From Ga0077527 sp964533495 (lineage in GTDB: Bacteria > Pseudomonadota > Gammaproteobacteria > Burkholderiales > SG8-41): a DNA stretch of 64,000 nucleotides. Numbering within the stretch: the first letter of the stretch is position 1; each line of letters starts with the position of its first letter. The DNA lies in contig CAZHJU010000005.1 in the NCBI GenBank assembly GCA_964533495.1, forward strand, positions 1-64,000, given 5' to 3'. The position numbers and the translations under genes were made by a program. The notes under the pieces are model-generated. The model was not told where the DNA came from. It did no database searches and saw only the letters and a program-made list of their open reading frames with translations. Of the stretch, positions 1 through 8,592 are shown in pieces.

Positions 1-434
1 GCGGCCGCGACATCACGCAGAAGAATGCCTACAAGCATGTCTACGGCTACACCATCATCAACGACGTCACCGCGCGCACGCTGCAGAACCGCCACAAGCA
101 GTGGTTCCTCGGCAAGAGCCCGGACGGCTTCTGCCCGATGGGGCCGTGCATCGTCACCAGCGACGAGATCAGGGACGTCACGCAACTGCGCCTGATCACC
201 AAGGTCAACGGCGAGCTGCGCCAGGACGCCTACGTCAGCCAGCTGATTTTCGACATTCCGCGGCTGATCGAGGACCTGTCGAAGGTGATGACGCTGGAGC
301 CGGGCGACCTGATCGCCACCGGCACCTGCGCCGGCGTCGGCATCGGCTTCAATCCGCCGAAGTACCTGAAGCCGGGCGACCGCGTCGCCATCACCATCGA
401 GCCGATCGGCACGCTGGAAAACCCGGTCGCCTGA
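1..434 (+). CDS. Fumarylacetoacetate hydrolase family protein, C-terminal part (5' end outside window)
   Basis: The open frame runs in from the left edge (frame starting at base 3) and ends with TGA at 432-434. The visible part reads GYTIINDVTART, then SPDGFCPMGP, VNGELRQD and LEPGDLIATGT, which are the conserved C-terminal blocks of the FAH superfamily (acylpyruvate hydrolases, 2-hydroxyhepta-2,4-diene-1,7-dioate isomerase HpaG). Family members hydrolyse or isomerise beta-diketo acids in aromatic ring-cleavage routes using a divalent metal; the metal ligands would lie upstream of the window. The next gene is a paralogue starting one base after this stop, so the two are probably cotranscribed. 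The exact substrate cannot be told. Confidence 0.9.
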   Translation, partial: GRDITQKNAYKHVYGYTIINDVTARTLQNRHKQWFLGKSPDGFCPMGPCIVTSDEIRDVTQLRLITKVNGELRQDAYVSQLIFDIPRLIEDLSKVMTLEPGDLIATGTCAGVGIGFNPPKYLKPGDRVAITIEPIGTLENPVA

Positions 435-435
435 C

Positions 436-1386
436 ATGAGGCTCGTCCGCTACGAACGCAACGGCGCGCTGCGCCTGGGCGCGCTCGACGGCGACGGCGT
501 GGTCGACCTGCTGGACGCGGCGCCCCTCGGGACCGCGCCGGCGCTGCTGGCGGCCTGCGCCGACATGACGCGGCTGATCGCGGCCGGCGACGGGGGGCTG
601 CGGCTCGCGCGGGCGGCGGTGAAATCGGCGCCGGCCGCCGCGCGCACGCCGCTCGCCAAAACCCGGCTGCGCGCGCCGATCGCGCCCTCGCTGATCCTGT
701 GCAGCGGCGAGAACTACTGGGATCACCGCGAGGAAAAGCCGGAGGTCACGCGCAAGGATCCGGAATTTTTCCTGAAAACGGGGCTCGGCGTCATCGGCAC
801 CGGCGACGACATCGCGCTCGATCCGGCGGTGACGAAGAAGCTCGACTACGAAACCGAGTTGCTGATCGTCATCGGCAAACCCGGCCGCCACATCCCGGCC
901 GCGCGGGCGCATGAGCACATCTGGGGCTACACCGTCATGAACGACGTCACCGCGCGCGACCGCCAGGTCACGCTGCGGCCGGACGGCTCCTCGGTCTACA
1001 ATCTCGGGCCCGGCAAGAATTTCGATACCTGCGCGCCGGTCGGACCGGCGCTCGTCACCGCGGACGAGGTCCGCGACCCGCAGAAGCTCGATTTGCGCAC
1101 CACGGTCAACGGCGAGCTGCGGCAGAACAACAGCACCGCGAAAATGATCTGGACCTGCGCGCAGCTGGTCGAGTTCTTCTCGACCTTCGTCACGCTGCAG
1201 CCGGGCGTGGTGATTTCCACCGGCACGCCGGGCGGCACGGCCTGGGGTTCGGACGCCGAGCTCGGGGGGAAGAAGCCGATGCGCAGGGACGTGGCCGCGG
1301 CCGGCGGTTACCTGCGGCCGGGCGACGAAGTGGTGTGCGAGATCGAGGGCGTGGGACGGCTGGTCAACCGCGTGGTTGCGGCCTGA
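436..1386 (+). CDS. Fumarylacetoacetate hydrolase family protein
   Basis: A complete FAH-family protein of 316 residues. An N-terminal domain (about 1-75) precedes the FAH fold. The block LILCSGENYWDHREE (residues 87-100) is followed by ETELLIVIGK, whose Glu139 and Glu141 together with Asp170 in GYTVMNDVTARD are the expected metal ligands. VNGELRQ and LQPGVVISTGTPGG follow in normal order. It is the second of two FAH paralogues and sits directly before a Bug-TctB-TctA transporter set, which suggests that the imported acid feeds a ring-cleavage or diketo-acid pathway. The start ATG lies one base after the upstream stop. Substrate is unknown. Confidence 0.92.
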   Translation: MRLVRYERNGALRLGALDGDGVVDLLDAAPLGTAPALLAACADMTRLIAAGDGGLRLARAAVKSAPAAARTPLAKTRLRAPIAPSLILCSGENYWDHREEKPEVTRKDPEFFLKTGLGVIGTGDDIALDPAVTKKLDYETELLIVIGKPGRHIPAARAHEHIWGYTVMNDVTARDRQVTLRPDGSSVYNLGPGKNFDTCAPVGPALVTADEVRDPQKLDLRTTVNGELRQNNSTAKMIWTCAQLVEFFSTFVTLQPGVVISTGTPGGTAWGSDAELGGKKPMRRDVAAAGGYLRPGDEVVCEIEGVGRLVNRVVAA

Positions 1387-1465
1387 GGCGCGCTGGGAAG
1401 AATCCGGTGAGCAGGATGAGGATGATGACAGGCAAAAACCGCAGCAAAAAACAGGAGGAGAAATC

Positions 1466-2431
1466 ATGAAGATCCGTTATCTGGTACCCGTGTCGCTGCT
1501 GGCCTGCGGCATCGCGCAGGCGCAGGATGCCTTTCCGGGCCGTTCGCTCACCATGATCGTGCCTTTCCCGCCGGGCGGCGTGGCCGACGTCACCGGCCGG
1601 CCGACCGCGGCGGCGCTGGAGAAGGCGCTGAAGCAGCCGGTGGCGGTGGTCAACCGTCCGGGCGCAGGCGGCGCAGTCGGCAACGCGGCGGTGGCCAACG
1701 CCAAGCCCGACGGCTACACGGTGCTGATGGCGCTGTCGAGCATTTCGGTGATTCCCGAGGCCGACAAGCTGTTCAACCGCAAGCCGGCCTACACGCTGGA
1801 CCAGTTCGCGCCGGTCGCGCTGATTTCGGCGGACCCGGTGATCCTGGTGGTGCATCCTTCGCTGCCGGTGAAGACGGTCAAGGAGGTCATCGCGCTGGCG
1901 CGCAAGCAGCCGGGCGAGCTGTCGTATTCGTCCTCCGGCGTCTACGGCGCGCTGCACATGCCGATGGAGATGTTCCTGCACGCGGCGAAACTGAAAATGC
2001 GCCATGTGCCGACCACCGGCGGCGGTCCCGCGATCACCCAGCTGCTGGGTGGCCACGTGACGATGACCGCCGGCGGCCCGGCGGCGATCACCTCGCACGT
2101 GAAGGCCGGCAAGCTGCGCCCGATCGTGACCTGGGGCGCGGAGCGCCATCCGAACTACAAGGACGTGCCCACCTTCAAGGAGCAGGGCATGGACATCGTG
2201 TATTACATCTGGGCCGGCATGTTCGCCCCGGCGGCCACGCCCGAGCCGGTGCTGAAGGTGCTGCGCGACGGCGTGCGCCAGGCGGTCGGCGATGCCGATT
2301 TCAAGGCGCAGATGGCGAAGGTGAATTCGCCCGTGAACTACCTCGACGCGCCGGACTTCGCCAAATACTGGAACACCGACGCCAGGCGGCTGGCCGAGGT
2401 GGTCCGGATTGTCGGCAAGGTCGGCAACTAG
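1466..2431 (+). CDS. Tripartite tricarboxylate transporter substrate-binding protein (Bug family)
   Basis: A 321-residue periplasmic binding protein. The ATG at 1466 follows a strong Shine-Dalgarno (AGGAGGAG at 1453-1460) and opens a Sec signal peptide, MKIRYLVPVSLLACGIAQAQ. The Bug signature is present: FPGRSLTMIVPFPPGGVADV, then NRPGAGGAVGN, KPDGYTVL and the HPSLPVKTVKE block. The in-frame codons further upstream lack a ribosome site and would hide the signal peptide. It precedes TctB and TctA with a stop/start gap of one base, so this is the one Bug gene in the window with its cognate membrane subunits. Ligands of the family are organic acids such as citrate, aromatic acids and nicotinate; the ligand here is unknown. 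Confidence 0.93.
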   Translation: MKIRYLVPVSLLACGIAQAQDAFPGRSLTMIVPFPPGGVADVTGRPTAAALEKALKQPVAVVNRPGAGGAVGNAAVANAKPDGYTVLMALSSISVIPEADKLFNRKPAYTLDQFAPVALISADPVILVVHPSLPVKTVKEVIALARKQPGELSYSSSGVYGALHMPMEMFLHAAKLKMRHVPTTGGGPAITQLLGGHVTMTAGGPAAITSHVKAGKLRPIVTWGAERHPNYKDVPTFKEQGMDIVYYIWAGMFAPAATPEPVLKVLRDGVRQAVGDADFKAQMAKVNSPVNYLDAPDFAKYWNTDARRLAEVVRIVGKVGN

Positions 2432-2432
2432 G

Positions 2433-2915
2433 ATGCCGACGGCGCAGGAGGGGCGCGGAGCGGAAAGCGGCGGCCTGAAAAGCGACCAGGTCTCAGGGCT
2501 GGTGCTGCTGGCGCTGGCCTGCTGGATCGCCTGGCTGAACCTGGAGTTTCCGGTCGGCACGCTGGCCGATCCCGGGCCCGGTTACGTGCCGCTGCTGCTG
2601 GCGGCCGGTCTGGGCGCGATCGGCCTGCTGGTGGCCCTGTTCGGCGGCGCTTCCGAGCCCCTGCGGTCGATCCGCTGGACCGAGGCGCGCCGCGCCGCGG
2701 TGATCATGGCCGCCTGCGTGGCGCTGACCTTCGCGCTGGAGCGCATCGGCTACCGCCTGTCGGTGTTCGCCTTTCTGGTGTTTTTCCTCGGCGTGATCGA
2801 ACGCCGGCATCCGCTGGCGGTGGCCGCGGTGGCCGCCGGCTTCAGCGTCGCGTCGTTCCACGTGGTCGCCGTCCTGCTCGGCGTGCCGCTGCCGCGCGGC
2901 CCCTGGGGATTCTGA
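2433..2915 (+). CDS. TctB-family small membrane subunit of tripartite tricarboxylate transporter
   Basis: A 160-residue membrane protein with about four hydrophobic segments (for example LVLLALACWIAWLNLEF and AAVIMAACVALTFALERIGY), typical of TctB in length and layout. The segment PVGTLADPGPGYVPLLLAAG matches the TctB pattern of a short loop with a G-P-G-Y/F-P motif after the first helix. The ATG at 2433 begins two bases after the Bug stop, and its stop overlaps the TctA start by one base (TGATG), so the three genes form a coupled bug-tctB-tctA unit. TctB is thought to support the large subunit in the inner membrane. Confidence 0.88.
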   Translation: MPTAQEGRGAESGGLKSDQVSGLVLLALACWIAWLNLEFPVGTLADPGPGYVPLLLAAGLGAIGLLVALFGGASEPLRSIRWTEARRAAVIMAACVALTFALERIGYRLSVFAFLVFFLGVIERRHPLAVAAVAAGFSVASFHVVAVLLGVPLPRGPWGF

Positions 2916-4438
2916 TGCTGGAGACCTTCCACAGCCTGATGATGGGCTTCGCGGTGGCCCTCGATCCGAAGGTGTTCATGTACGCGGTCGCGGGCTGCGT
3001 CATCGGCACGCTGGTCGGCATGATGCCGGGGCTGGGGCCGCTCGCCGGCATCAGCCTGCTGCTGCCGGCGACCTTCGGCCTCAACCCGATCATCGCCATC
3101 GTGCTGCTTGCCGGCGTCTACTACGGCGCGATGTACGGCGGCTCGACGACCTCGATCCTGATGCGCATTCCCGGCGAGGCGGCCTCGGTGATGACCTGCG
3201 TCGACGGTTACGAGATGACCCGCAACGGCAGGGCGGGGCCGGCGCTGGCGATTGCCGCGATCGGCTCGTTTTTCGCCGGCACCGTCGGCGTCATCGGGCT
3301 GATGCTGATGGCGCCGACGCTGGCGTCGTTCGCGCTGCGTTTCGGGCCGCCGGAGTACACCGCGCTGCTGCTGATGGGCCTGTTCGTGCTCGCCTACATG
3401 AGCGGCGGCTCGATGCTGAAGACGCTGGCGATGGCTTTTTTCGGCCTGCTGCTGGGCATGATCGGCATCGACGTGATGAGCGGCTATACCCGCTTCAATT
3501 TCGGCATCGTCGAACTGGGCGACGGCGTCGGCATCGTGCCGGTGGCCGTGGGCCTGTTCGGCATTTCCGAAATCCTGATTGCCGCCGGCCAGTCCGAGCC
3601 GCCGAAGGTGCAGAAGCCGAAGCTGCGCGAGCTGATTCCCTCGCGCGAGGAATTCCGCCTGTCCACGGGGCCGATTGTCCGCGGCAGCCTGCTCGGCTTC
3701 GCGATCGGCATCATCCCCGGCTCGGCGCACGTGATCTCGTCCTTCGTGTCGTACGGCGTCGAGCGCCGGCTGTCGAAGCACCCGGAACGTTTCGGCAAGG
3801 GCGCGATCGAGGGCGTGGCCGGGCCGGAGTCGGCGAACAATGCGGCGGCGACCGGCGCCTTCGTGCCGATGCTCGCGCTGGGGATCCCGACCGGGCCGGT
3901 GACCGCGGTGATGATCGCCGCGATCATGGTCCACGGCATCCTGCCCGGACCGATGCTGATCGAACAGCAGCCGGAACTGTTCTGGGGCTTCGTCGCCAGC
4001 ATGTACGTCGGCAACCTGGTGCTGCTGATCCTGAACCTGCCGATGGTCGGGCTGTTCGTCAACCTGCTGCGCATCCCCTATGCCTATCTCTATCCCTGCA
4101 TCCTCGCCTTCTGCATCCTCGGCTGCTATTCGGTGAGCAACAGCGCGATGGACGTGTGGATCATGCTGGTCATGGGGGCCGTCGGCTACGGGCTGCGCAA
4201 GTTCGGTTTCGACCTCGCGCCGGTGGCGCTGGGCCTGGTGCTGGGGCCGATGCTGGAACTGTCGCTGCGCCAGTCGCTGGCGATGAGCGGCGGCACCTAC
4301 GCCATCTTCCTCGAACGCCCGATTGCCGTGACCATGTTCGTGCTCGCGCTCGTGCTGCTTGCGCTGGCCCTCAAACCGGTGCTATTCAAGAGCAGGGATT
4401 GGCGGTCGGATGTCGGCCTGGATGAGAGAGTCGATTGA
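2915..4438 (+). CDS. TctA-family large membrane subunit of tripartite tricarboxylate transporter
   Basis: A 507-residue polytopic membrane protein of the TctA (DUF112) family. The family signature near the N-terminus, GTLVGMMPGLGPLAGISLLL, is followed by YYGAMYGGSTTSILMRIPGE, and a second copy-like block in the C-half, GPESANNAAATGAFVPMLAL then GIPTGPVTAVM. Length and motif order are those of complete TctA proteins with about 12 helices. It forms the proton- or sodium-coupled permease that receives substrate from the Bug protein encoded first in the operon. No other TctA is visible in this window, so the other six Bug proteins must rely on this or on distant permeases, or act otherwise. Confidence 0.94.
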   Translation: MLETFHSLMMGFAVALDPKVFMYAVAGCVIGTLVGMMPGLGPLAGISLLLPATFGLNPIIAIVLLAGVYYGAMYGGSTTSILMRIPGEAASVMTCVDGYEMTRNGRAGPALAIAAIGSFFAGTVGVIGLMLMAPTLASFALRFGPPEYTALLLMGLFVLAYMSGGSMLKTLAMAFFGLLLGMIGIDVMSGYTRFNFGIVELGDGVGIVPVAVGLFGISEILIAAGQSEPPKVQKPKLRELIPSREEFRLSTGPIVRGSLLGFAIGIIPGSAHVISSFVSYGVERRLSKHPERFGKGAIEGVAGPESANNAAATGAFVPMLALGIPTGPVTAVMIAAIMVHGILPGPMLIEQQPELFWGFVASMYVGNLVLLILNLPMVGLFVNLLRIPYAYLYPCILAFCILGCYSVSNSAMDVWIMLVMGAVGYGLRKFGFDLAPVALGLVLGPMLELSLRQSLAMSGGTYAIFLERPIAVTMFVLALVLLALALKPVLFKSRDWRSDVGLDERVD

Positions 4439-4472
4439 GCAGGATCGACCGGGTCCGATTGGGTGTATAACG

Positions 4473-4500
4473 TAAGTACTTGATTATAAATGATTTTTTA
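4473..4500 (+). promoter_or_regulatory. AT-rich element before the methyltransferase-like gene (motif copy a)
   Basis: The stretch TAAGTACTTGATTATAAATG lies just before the coding region at 4490 in otherwise GC-rich DNA. It closely resembles the element before the patatin gene at 61741 and weaker copies elsewhere in the window. It could be a promoter, a regulator site or an A/U-rich leader. Only the recurrence is observed; the role is inferred. Confidence 0.4.
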
Positions 4501-5086
4501 TAAAATGGCCGGTTTGTGCGGCAGCCTGCTGCTGTCCGGCCTGCTGATCGCCGCGGGCGGCGCGCATGCCGCCGAAGACCTGGTGCTCAGCGGCGGGCCC
4601 TATGTGCCGACGCCGCAACGCGTCGTCGACGCGATGCTGGCGATGGCGAACGTCTCGGATCGCGACTACGTGATCGACCTCGGTTCCGGCGACGGGCGCA
4701 TCGTGATCACCGCCGCGCGGAAATTCGGTGCGCGGGGCAAGGGGTACGACATCGACGGCGCGCTGGTCGAACGCAGCAATGCCGCGGCGCGGAAACTGGA
4801 TCTCGGCGACCGCGTGAGTTTCGAGCGCCGCGACGTGCTGGAGGCGGATCTCCGCGACGCGACGGTCATCACGCTCTACCTGCTGCCGGCGATGATGCTC
4901 GAGCTGCGCGCCAAGCTGATGCGCGAACTGAAGCCGGGCACGCGCATCGTATCCCACGACTTCGATTTCGGCGAATGGCGGCCGGAACGCACCGTCGAGC
5001 TCGAACTCGACGAGAAGTACGACATCACCGGCTCATGGTCGTCGACCGTGCACCTGTGGACGGTGCCGGACAGGAACAGGCGGTGA
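4490..5086 (+). CDS. Exported class I SAM-dependent methyltransferase-like protein
   Basis: A 198-residue protein with an N-terminal hydrophobic segment and signal-peptide-like end (GSLLLSGLLIAAGGAHAAED), followed by a Rossmann methyltransferase core. Motif I is VIDLGSGDGRI (residues 61-71) and the acidic residue after strand 2 is in GYDIDG. The block YVPTPQRVVDAMLAMA before motif I is characteristic of a group of short methyltransferases. The start could also be ATG 4505. A Sec signal on a SAM enzyme is odd because SAM is cytoplasmic, so the protein may be membrane-anchored with the domain inside. It overlaps the following MFS gene by four bases (GTGA). Substrate is unknown. Confidence 0.78.
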   Translation: MIFYKMAGLCGSLLLSGLLIAAGGAHAAEDLVLSGGPYVPTPQRVVDAMLAMANVSDRDYVIDLGSGDGRIVITAARKFGARGKGYDIDGALVERSNAAARKLDLGDRVSFERRDVLEADLRDATVITLYLLPAMMLELRAKLMRELKPGTRIVSHDFDFGEWRPERTVELELDEKYDITGSWSSTVHLWTVPDRNRR

Positions 5087-6294
5087 GCGCGCCGGCGGCG
5101 GCCGGCCGGCCTTCATTCACCTTCCTGATGGTCACGCTGCTGGCCGGGCAGACCATCGGCACCATGGGCACCACGATCATTCCCTCGGTGGCGCCCAAGG
5201 TCGCGGAAACCTACGGCATCCCCTCGGCGCTGGTCGGCTACCAGATCAGCATGATCGCGGTGGCGATGATCGTCGCGCTGGCCTTCGGCAGCAAGTTCAA
5301 CCGGCGCTGGGGCTCGACCCGCATGCAGCAGATCGGCCTCACGCTGGTGGCGAGCGGCGGGCTGATCGCGATCCTGCCGCACGTCGCGTTCTTTTTCCTG
5401 GCGTCGGCCGCGCTGGGCCTCGGTTACGGCACGCTGACGCCGTCGGCCTCCAACCTGCTGCTGCGCTTCACGCCGGCGAAGCGGCGCAACCTGATCTTCT
5501 CGATCAAGCAGACCGGCGTGCCGCTGGGTGGCATCGGCGCGGCCCTGATCGGTCCCGTGGTGGCGGTGCATTTCGGCTGGCAGTGGGCCATCGTCTGCAA
5601 TTCGATGCTGCTCTACGCGCTGGTGTTCGTGCTCGGCCGCGGCCGCCCGCACTGGGACACCGACCGCGATCCGAAGGCGCCCATCGGCGGCAATCCCTTC
5701 AGCGGCGTCATCGAGATCTGGCGCCATCCGGCGCTGCGGCTGCTGTCGCTGTCCGGCGGCTGCTTCGTCGTCGTGCAGTTCGGCATCGTCACCTTCACCG
5801 TGATCCTGTTCAACGAGGAGCTCGGCTGGGGGCTGATCGAGGCGGGGCTGGTGCTGACCGCCGCGCAGGTGGGCGGCGTGGCGGGGCGCGTTTTCTGGGG
5901 CTGGCTCGCCGACCGCATGGGCAACGCCTTTTCGTCGATGCTGATCCTCGGCGGCGTGATGGTCGCGTCGGCGGCGCTGTGCATCGCGCTGACGCCCGGC
6001 TGGCCGATGTTCGCGGCCTGCGCGCTGTTCTTCGTGATGGGCTCCACCGCCAGCGGCTGGAACGGCGCCTTCCTCGGCGAGGTTGCGCGCCTCGCGCCGC
6101 CGGAGCAGATCAGCCCGCTCACCGGCGGCTCGCTGGTGTACGTCAACACCGGCAAGGCGATCGGGCCGATCGCCTGCGCCAACGTGTTCCTGCTGACCGG
6201 CGACTACACGCTGACCTTCGCGCTGCTGGCGGTGCCGGCCGCCGCCGGGCTGGGCTGCATCTGGGCGGCCCATCGCATGCTCCGGCGCGGATAG
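5083..6294 (+). CDS. MFS transporter
   Basis: A 403-residue major facilitator with 12 predicted hydrophobic segments. The GTG at 5083 overlaps the upstream stop (GTGA). The middle carries RRNLIFSIKQTGVPLGG, a motif shared almost unchanged with the three MFS proteins at 35728-39355, so the four form one subfamily. FGWQWA and WGWLADRMGNAF are the usual loop motifs of the family. Coupling to the methyltransferase-like gene suggests a joint role. The next gene is a Bug protein after a 163-bp gap. The substrate, probably an organic anion, is unknown. Confidence 0.88.
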   Translation: MSAPAAAGRPSFTFLMVTLLAGQTIGTMGTTIIPSVAPKVAETYGIPSALVGYQISMIAVAMIVALAFGSKFNRRWGSTRMQQIGLTLVASGGLIAILPHVAFFFLASAALGLGYGTLTPSASNLLLRFTPAKRRNLIFSIKQTGVPLGGIGAALIGPVVAVHFGWQWAIVCNSMLLYALVFVLGRGRPHWDTDRDPKAPIGGNPFSGVIEIWRHPALRLLSLSGGCFVVVQFGIVTFTVILFNEELGWGLIEAGLVLTAAQVGGVAGRVFWGWLADRMGNAFSSMLILGGVMVASAALCIALTPGWPMFAACALFFVMGSTASGWNGAFLGEVARLAPPEQISPLTGGSLVYVNTGKAIGPIACANVFLLTGDYTLTFALLAVPAAAGLGCIWAAHRMLRRG

Positions 6295-6457
6295 GAAAAG
6301 AAAAGCCCAGCGGCAGGGGGCGCGGCACCGCGGCGGTGCGGGCAGGTTTCGCCATGCACGCAATGCAGGCATTATTCCGATGACGTCCGCAGGACAGGCC
6401 GGGCACGACACTTGCTCATCCCGAGCAGGAGGAATTTTTCCGGCAGAAAGGCGCAGC

Positions 6458-7438
6458 ATGAAAACGTTCATATCGGTTTTGCGGAGCGCGGTCCCGGCCG
6501 CGCTGCTGTTGTTTGCCGCGGTTGCCGCGGCACAGAATTACCCGGCCAGGCCTCTGCGCATGGTGGTGCCTTTCGCGCCCGGCGGGCCCAACGACATCCT
6601 GGGCCGGCTGATCGGGCAGAAGCTCACCGAAACCTGGGGGCAGCCGGTGGTGGTGGAAAACCGCGGCGGCTCGGGCGGCACGGTCGGTCTCGAGGCGGCA
6701 TCGCGGATGCCGGGCGACGGCTACGGGATCGCGATGGGCGGCGCGAGCAACATGACGCTGGCGCCCAGCCTCTACGCGAAGCTGGCGTACGACCCGGTGA
6801 AGGATTTCACGCCGATCATCAACGTCGCGGTGGTGCCGTACGCGCTCGCCGTCAATCCCACGGTGCCGGCGAAAAACATCAGGGAACTGATCGCGCTCGC
6901 CGGCCGCAAGGCGGGCTACCTGAGCTACGGCTCCTCGGGCGTGGGCAGCATGTCCAGTCTCGCCGCCGAAATGCTGAAGTCGATGTCGAAAACCGACATC
7001 GTGCACGTGCCCTACAAGGGCACCGTGCCGGCGCTGACCGACGTCGTCAGCGGGCAGATCGACATGATGCTGGCCGACCTGGCGCTGATCAAGCGGCATG
7101 CGGACAGCGGGCGACTGCGCATGATCGGCGTCACCGGACTCAAGCGTTCAGCCGCCGCCAGCGAGGTGCCGACGATCGCCGAATCCGGCCTGCCGGGTTA
7201 CGAGCTTGCGCCGTGGTTCGGCGTGGTGGCGCCGGCCGGCGTGCCGAAGGACATCGTGGGCCGGCTCAACGGCGCCATCGCCGCCAGCCTGAAATCGCCG
7301 GACGTGATCCAGCGCCTCGGCGCGCTGGGCTACGAGCCGCTGGGCGGCACGGCCGAGCAGTTCGCGGCGACGATCAAGGCCGACATCGGGAAGTACGCGA
7401 AGATCGTCAGGACTGCGGGGATCAAGTCGGAACTCTGA
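6458..7438 (+). CDS. Bug-family tripartite tricarboxylate transporter substrate-binding protein
   Basis: A 326-residue protein with signal peptide (MKTFISVLRSAVPAALLLFA then AVAAAQ) and the Bug blocks NYPARPLRMVVPFAPGGPND, ENRGGSGGTVG, GYGIAMG, LAYDPVKDFTPI and HVPYKGTVPAL. The chosen ATG places the signal peptide at the N-terminus; AGAAAGG lies upstream. It ends RTAGIKSEL. The last 27 coding bases and seven bases beyond the stop recur with one mismatch at 10977-11010, where they are joined to the start of another Bug gene that has lost its body. No tctA or tctB is adjacent. Confidence 0.92.
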   Translation: MKTFISVLRSAVPAALLLFAAVAAAQNYPARPLRMVVPFAPGGPNDILGRLIGQKLTETWGQPVVVENRGGSGGTVGLEAASRMPGDGYGIAMGGASNMTLAPSLYAKLAYDPVKDFTPIINVAVVPYALAVNPTVPAKNIRELIALAGRKAGYLSYGSSGVGSMSSLAAEMLKSMSKTDIVHVPYKGTVPALTDVVSGQIDMMLADLALIKRHADSGRLRMIGVTGLKRSAAASEVPTIAESGLPGYELAPWFGVVAPAGVPKDIVGRLNGAIAASLKSPDVIQRLGALGYEPLGGTAEQFAATIKADIGKYAKIVRTAGIKSEL

Positions 7439-7558
7439 TTCGGGTGGAGCTGTCGCTAGCGGTTTGCACTGTTTGCATGGCAGCACCAGTTAAACGGTGC
7501 GGATTCTAACGCAAACCGCCACTAAAATCGGGAATTGCATCGCCAGAGAAACACCCGG

Positions 7559-8479
7559 TCACCTAGACAACTGCTGCTTGATTCTGGCGGCGTTCCATCT
7601 TGGGCAGATCATTTCAATGAATTTGTACATGTAGGGGCGAAGATATTTTTCGCGCCGAAGCAAAATATGAGTCATCGAGGGCGGGAAAATGTGATCGACG
7701 GGAATTCCAACCAAGCCGCGATCTTCACCCTGCCGGAAGGCCAGGCTGCGCAGCACTGATATGCCAAGCCCCGCTCGCACATATTCCTTGATGACGTCGG
7801 CATCGGTCGCGCTCATCACGATGGTCGGCGCAATTCCATTTTTTTCAAACATCCTCGCCACAGTCCACCCCGAACTCAATTTTGGATCCAGCACGATCAG
7901 CGGAAATCGGGCGATGTCCTCAAGACCGGGTTTTTTTGTTTTTGAAAGAGGATGCCTCGAAGGAACAACCAGGCTCATTGAAACGGAATAGGCAGGCAGC
8001 ATGACGAGCCGCTTGTCTGGTTGCTCGGGCCCTGCGGTGATTCCAATATCTGCGCCATCTTCGGCGACAACATCTGCGATTTCCGCAGGAAAAAGTTGAT
8101 CGACTCGCAGTTGAACATTGCGGTACTGCCGGCAGAATGCCGATATCGTTGGCTGGAGCGAGTATCTGGCATGCAGATGCGAGGTGGCGATGGCCAGTCG
8201 CCCGCTATTCGCGGTTTCAAAACTTTTCCCTACGTTCTTCAGATCTCCTACACTCAGCAGCACATGCCGCGCAGCGGCTAGAACCTCCCTGCCAGGCTCA
8301 GTCAGCCCCAATATCCGGTTGCCTTGGCGTATCAGTACGTCAACTCCCAACTCATTCTCGAGAAGCCGCACTTGACGACTCACACCCGATTGGGATGTAA
8401 AAAGAACCCTTGCCGCTGCAGTCACATTAAAGTCCGAGTCGACAATTTGGCAAAGATAGCGAATTTGATGAAATTTCAC
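7559..8479 (-). CDS. LysR-family transcriptional regulator (CysB-like subgroup)
   Basis: A 306-residue LysR protein. The N-terminal winged helix covers about residues 1-65 (LCQIVDSDFNVTAAARVLFT, SQSGVSRQVRLLENELGVDV), with the effector-binding domain after about residue 90. The helix SQSGVSRQ and the phrase LENELGVDVLIRQGNRI resemble CysB and Cbl more than classical LysR. It is divergent from the dioxygenase at 8593 across 113 bp, the usual arrangement for a LysR activator and its target. Codon use is noticeably lower in GC than in flanking genes, shared with the next two genes, which suggests they arrived together. Confidence 0.9.
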   Translation of the reverse strand: MKFHQIRYLCQIVDSDFNVTAAARVLFTSQSGVSRQVRLLENELGVDVLIRQGNRILGLTEPGREVLAAARHVLLSVGDLKNVGKSFETANSGRLAIATSHLHARYSLQPTISAFCRQYRNVQLRVDQLFPAEIADVVAEDGADIGITAGPEQPDKRLVMLPAYSVSMSLVVPSRHPLSKTKKPGLEDIARFPLIVLDPKLSSGWTVARMFEKNGIAPTIVMSATDADVIKEYVRAGLGISVLRSLAFRQGEDRGLVGIPVDHIFPPSMTHILLRREKYLRPYMYKFIEMICPRWNAARIKQQLSR

Positions 8480-8592
8480 GGGTTCTTGCCGGCCTGGTTA
8501 TGATTAAAAGTCAACGCATGATATCTATTAAGCATTATACATACTGATTGTCCTTGGCTAGGATGCGCCGATCATTCACCAAGGAGGCAAAA
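8480..8592. promoter_or_regulatory. Divergent control region between lysR and the dioxygenase gene
   Basis: This AT-rich gap separates two divergent starts. It contains runs such as GATATCTATTAAGCATTATA that could hold a LysR T-N11-A box and promoters for both directions. The site AAGGAGG at 8581-8587 is the ribosome-binding site that fixes the dioxygenase start at GTG 8593. No single operator can be assigned by eye. Confidence 0.45.

Noticed and set aside
391..1467. Long minus-strand frame opposite the FAH gene
   Set aside because: It is the antisense of a well-conserved gene, with an Arg/Ala/Gly-rich composition typical of GC-rich shadow frames and no family text.
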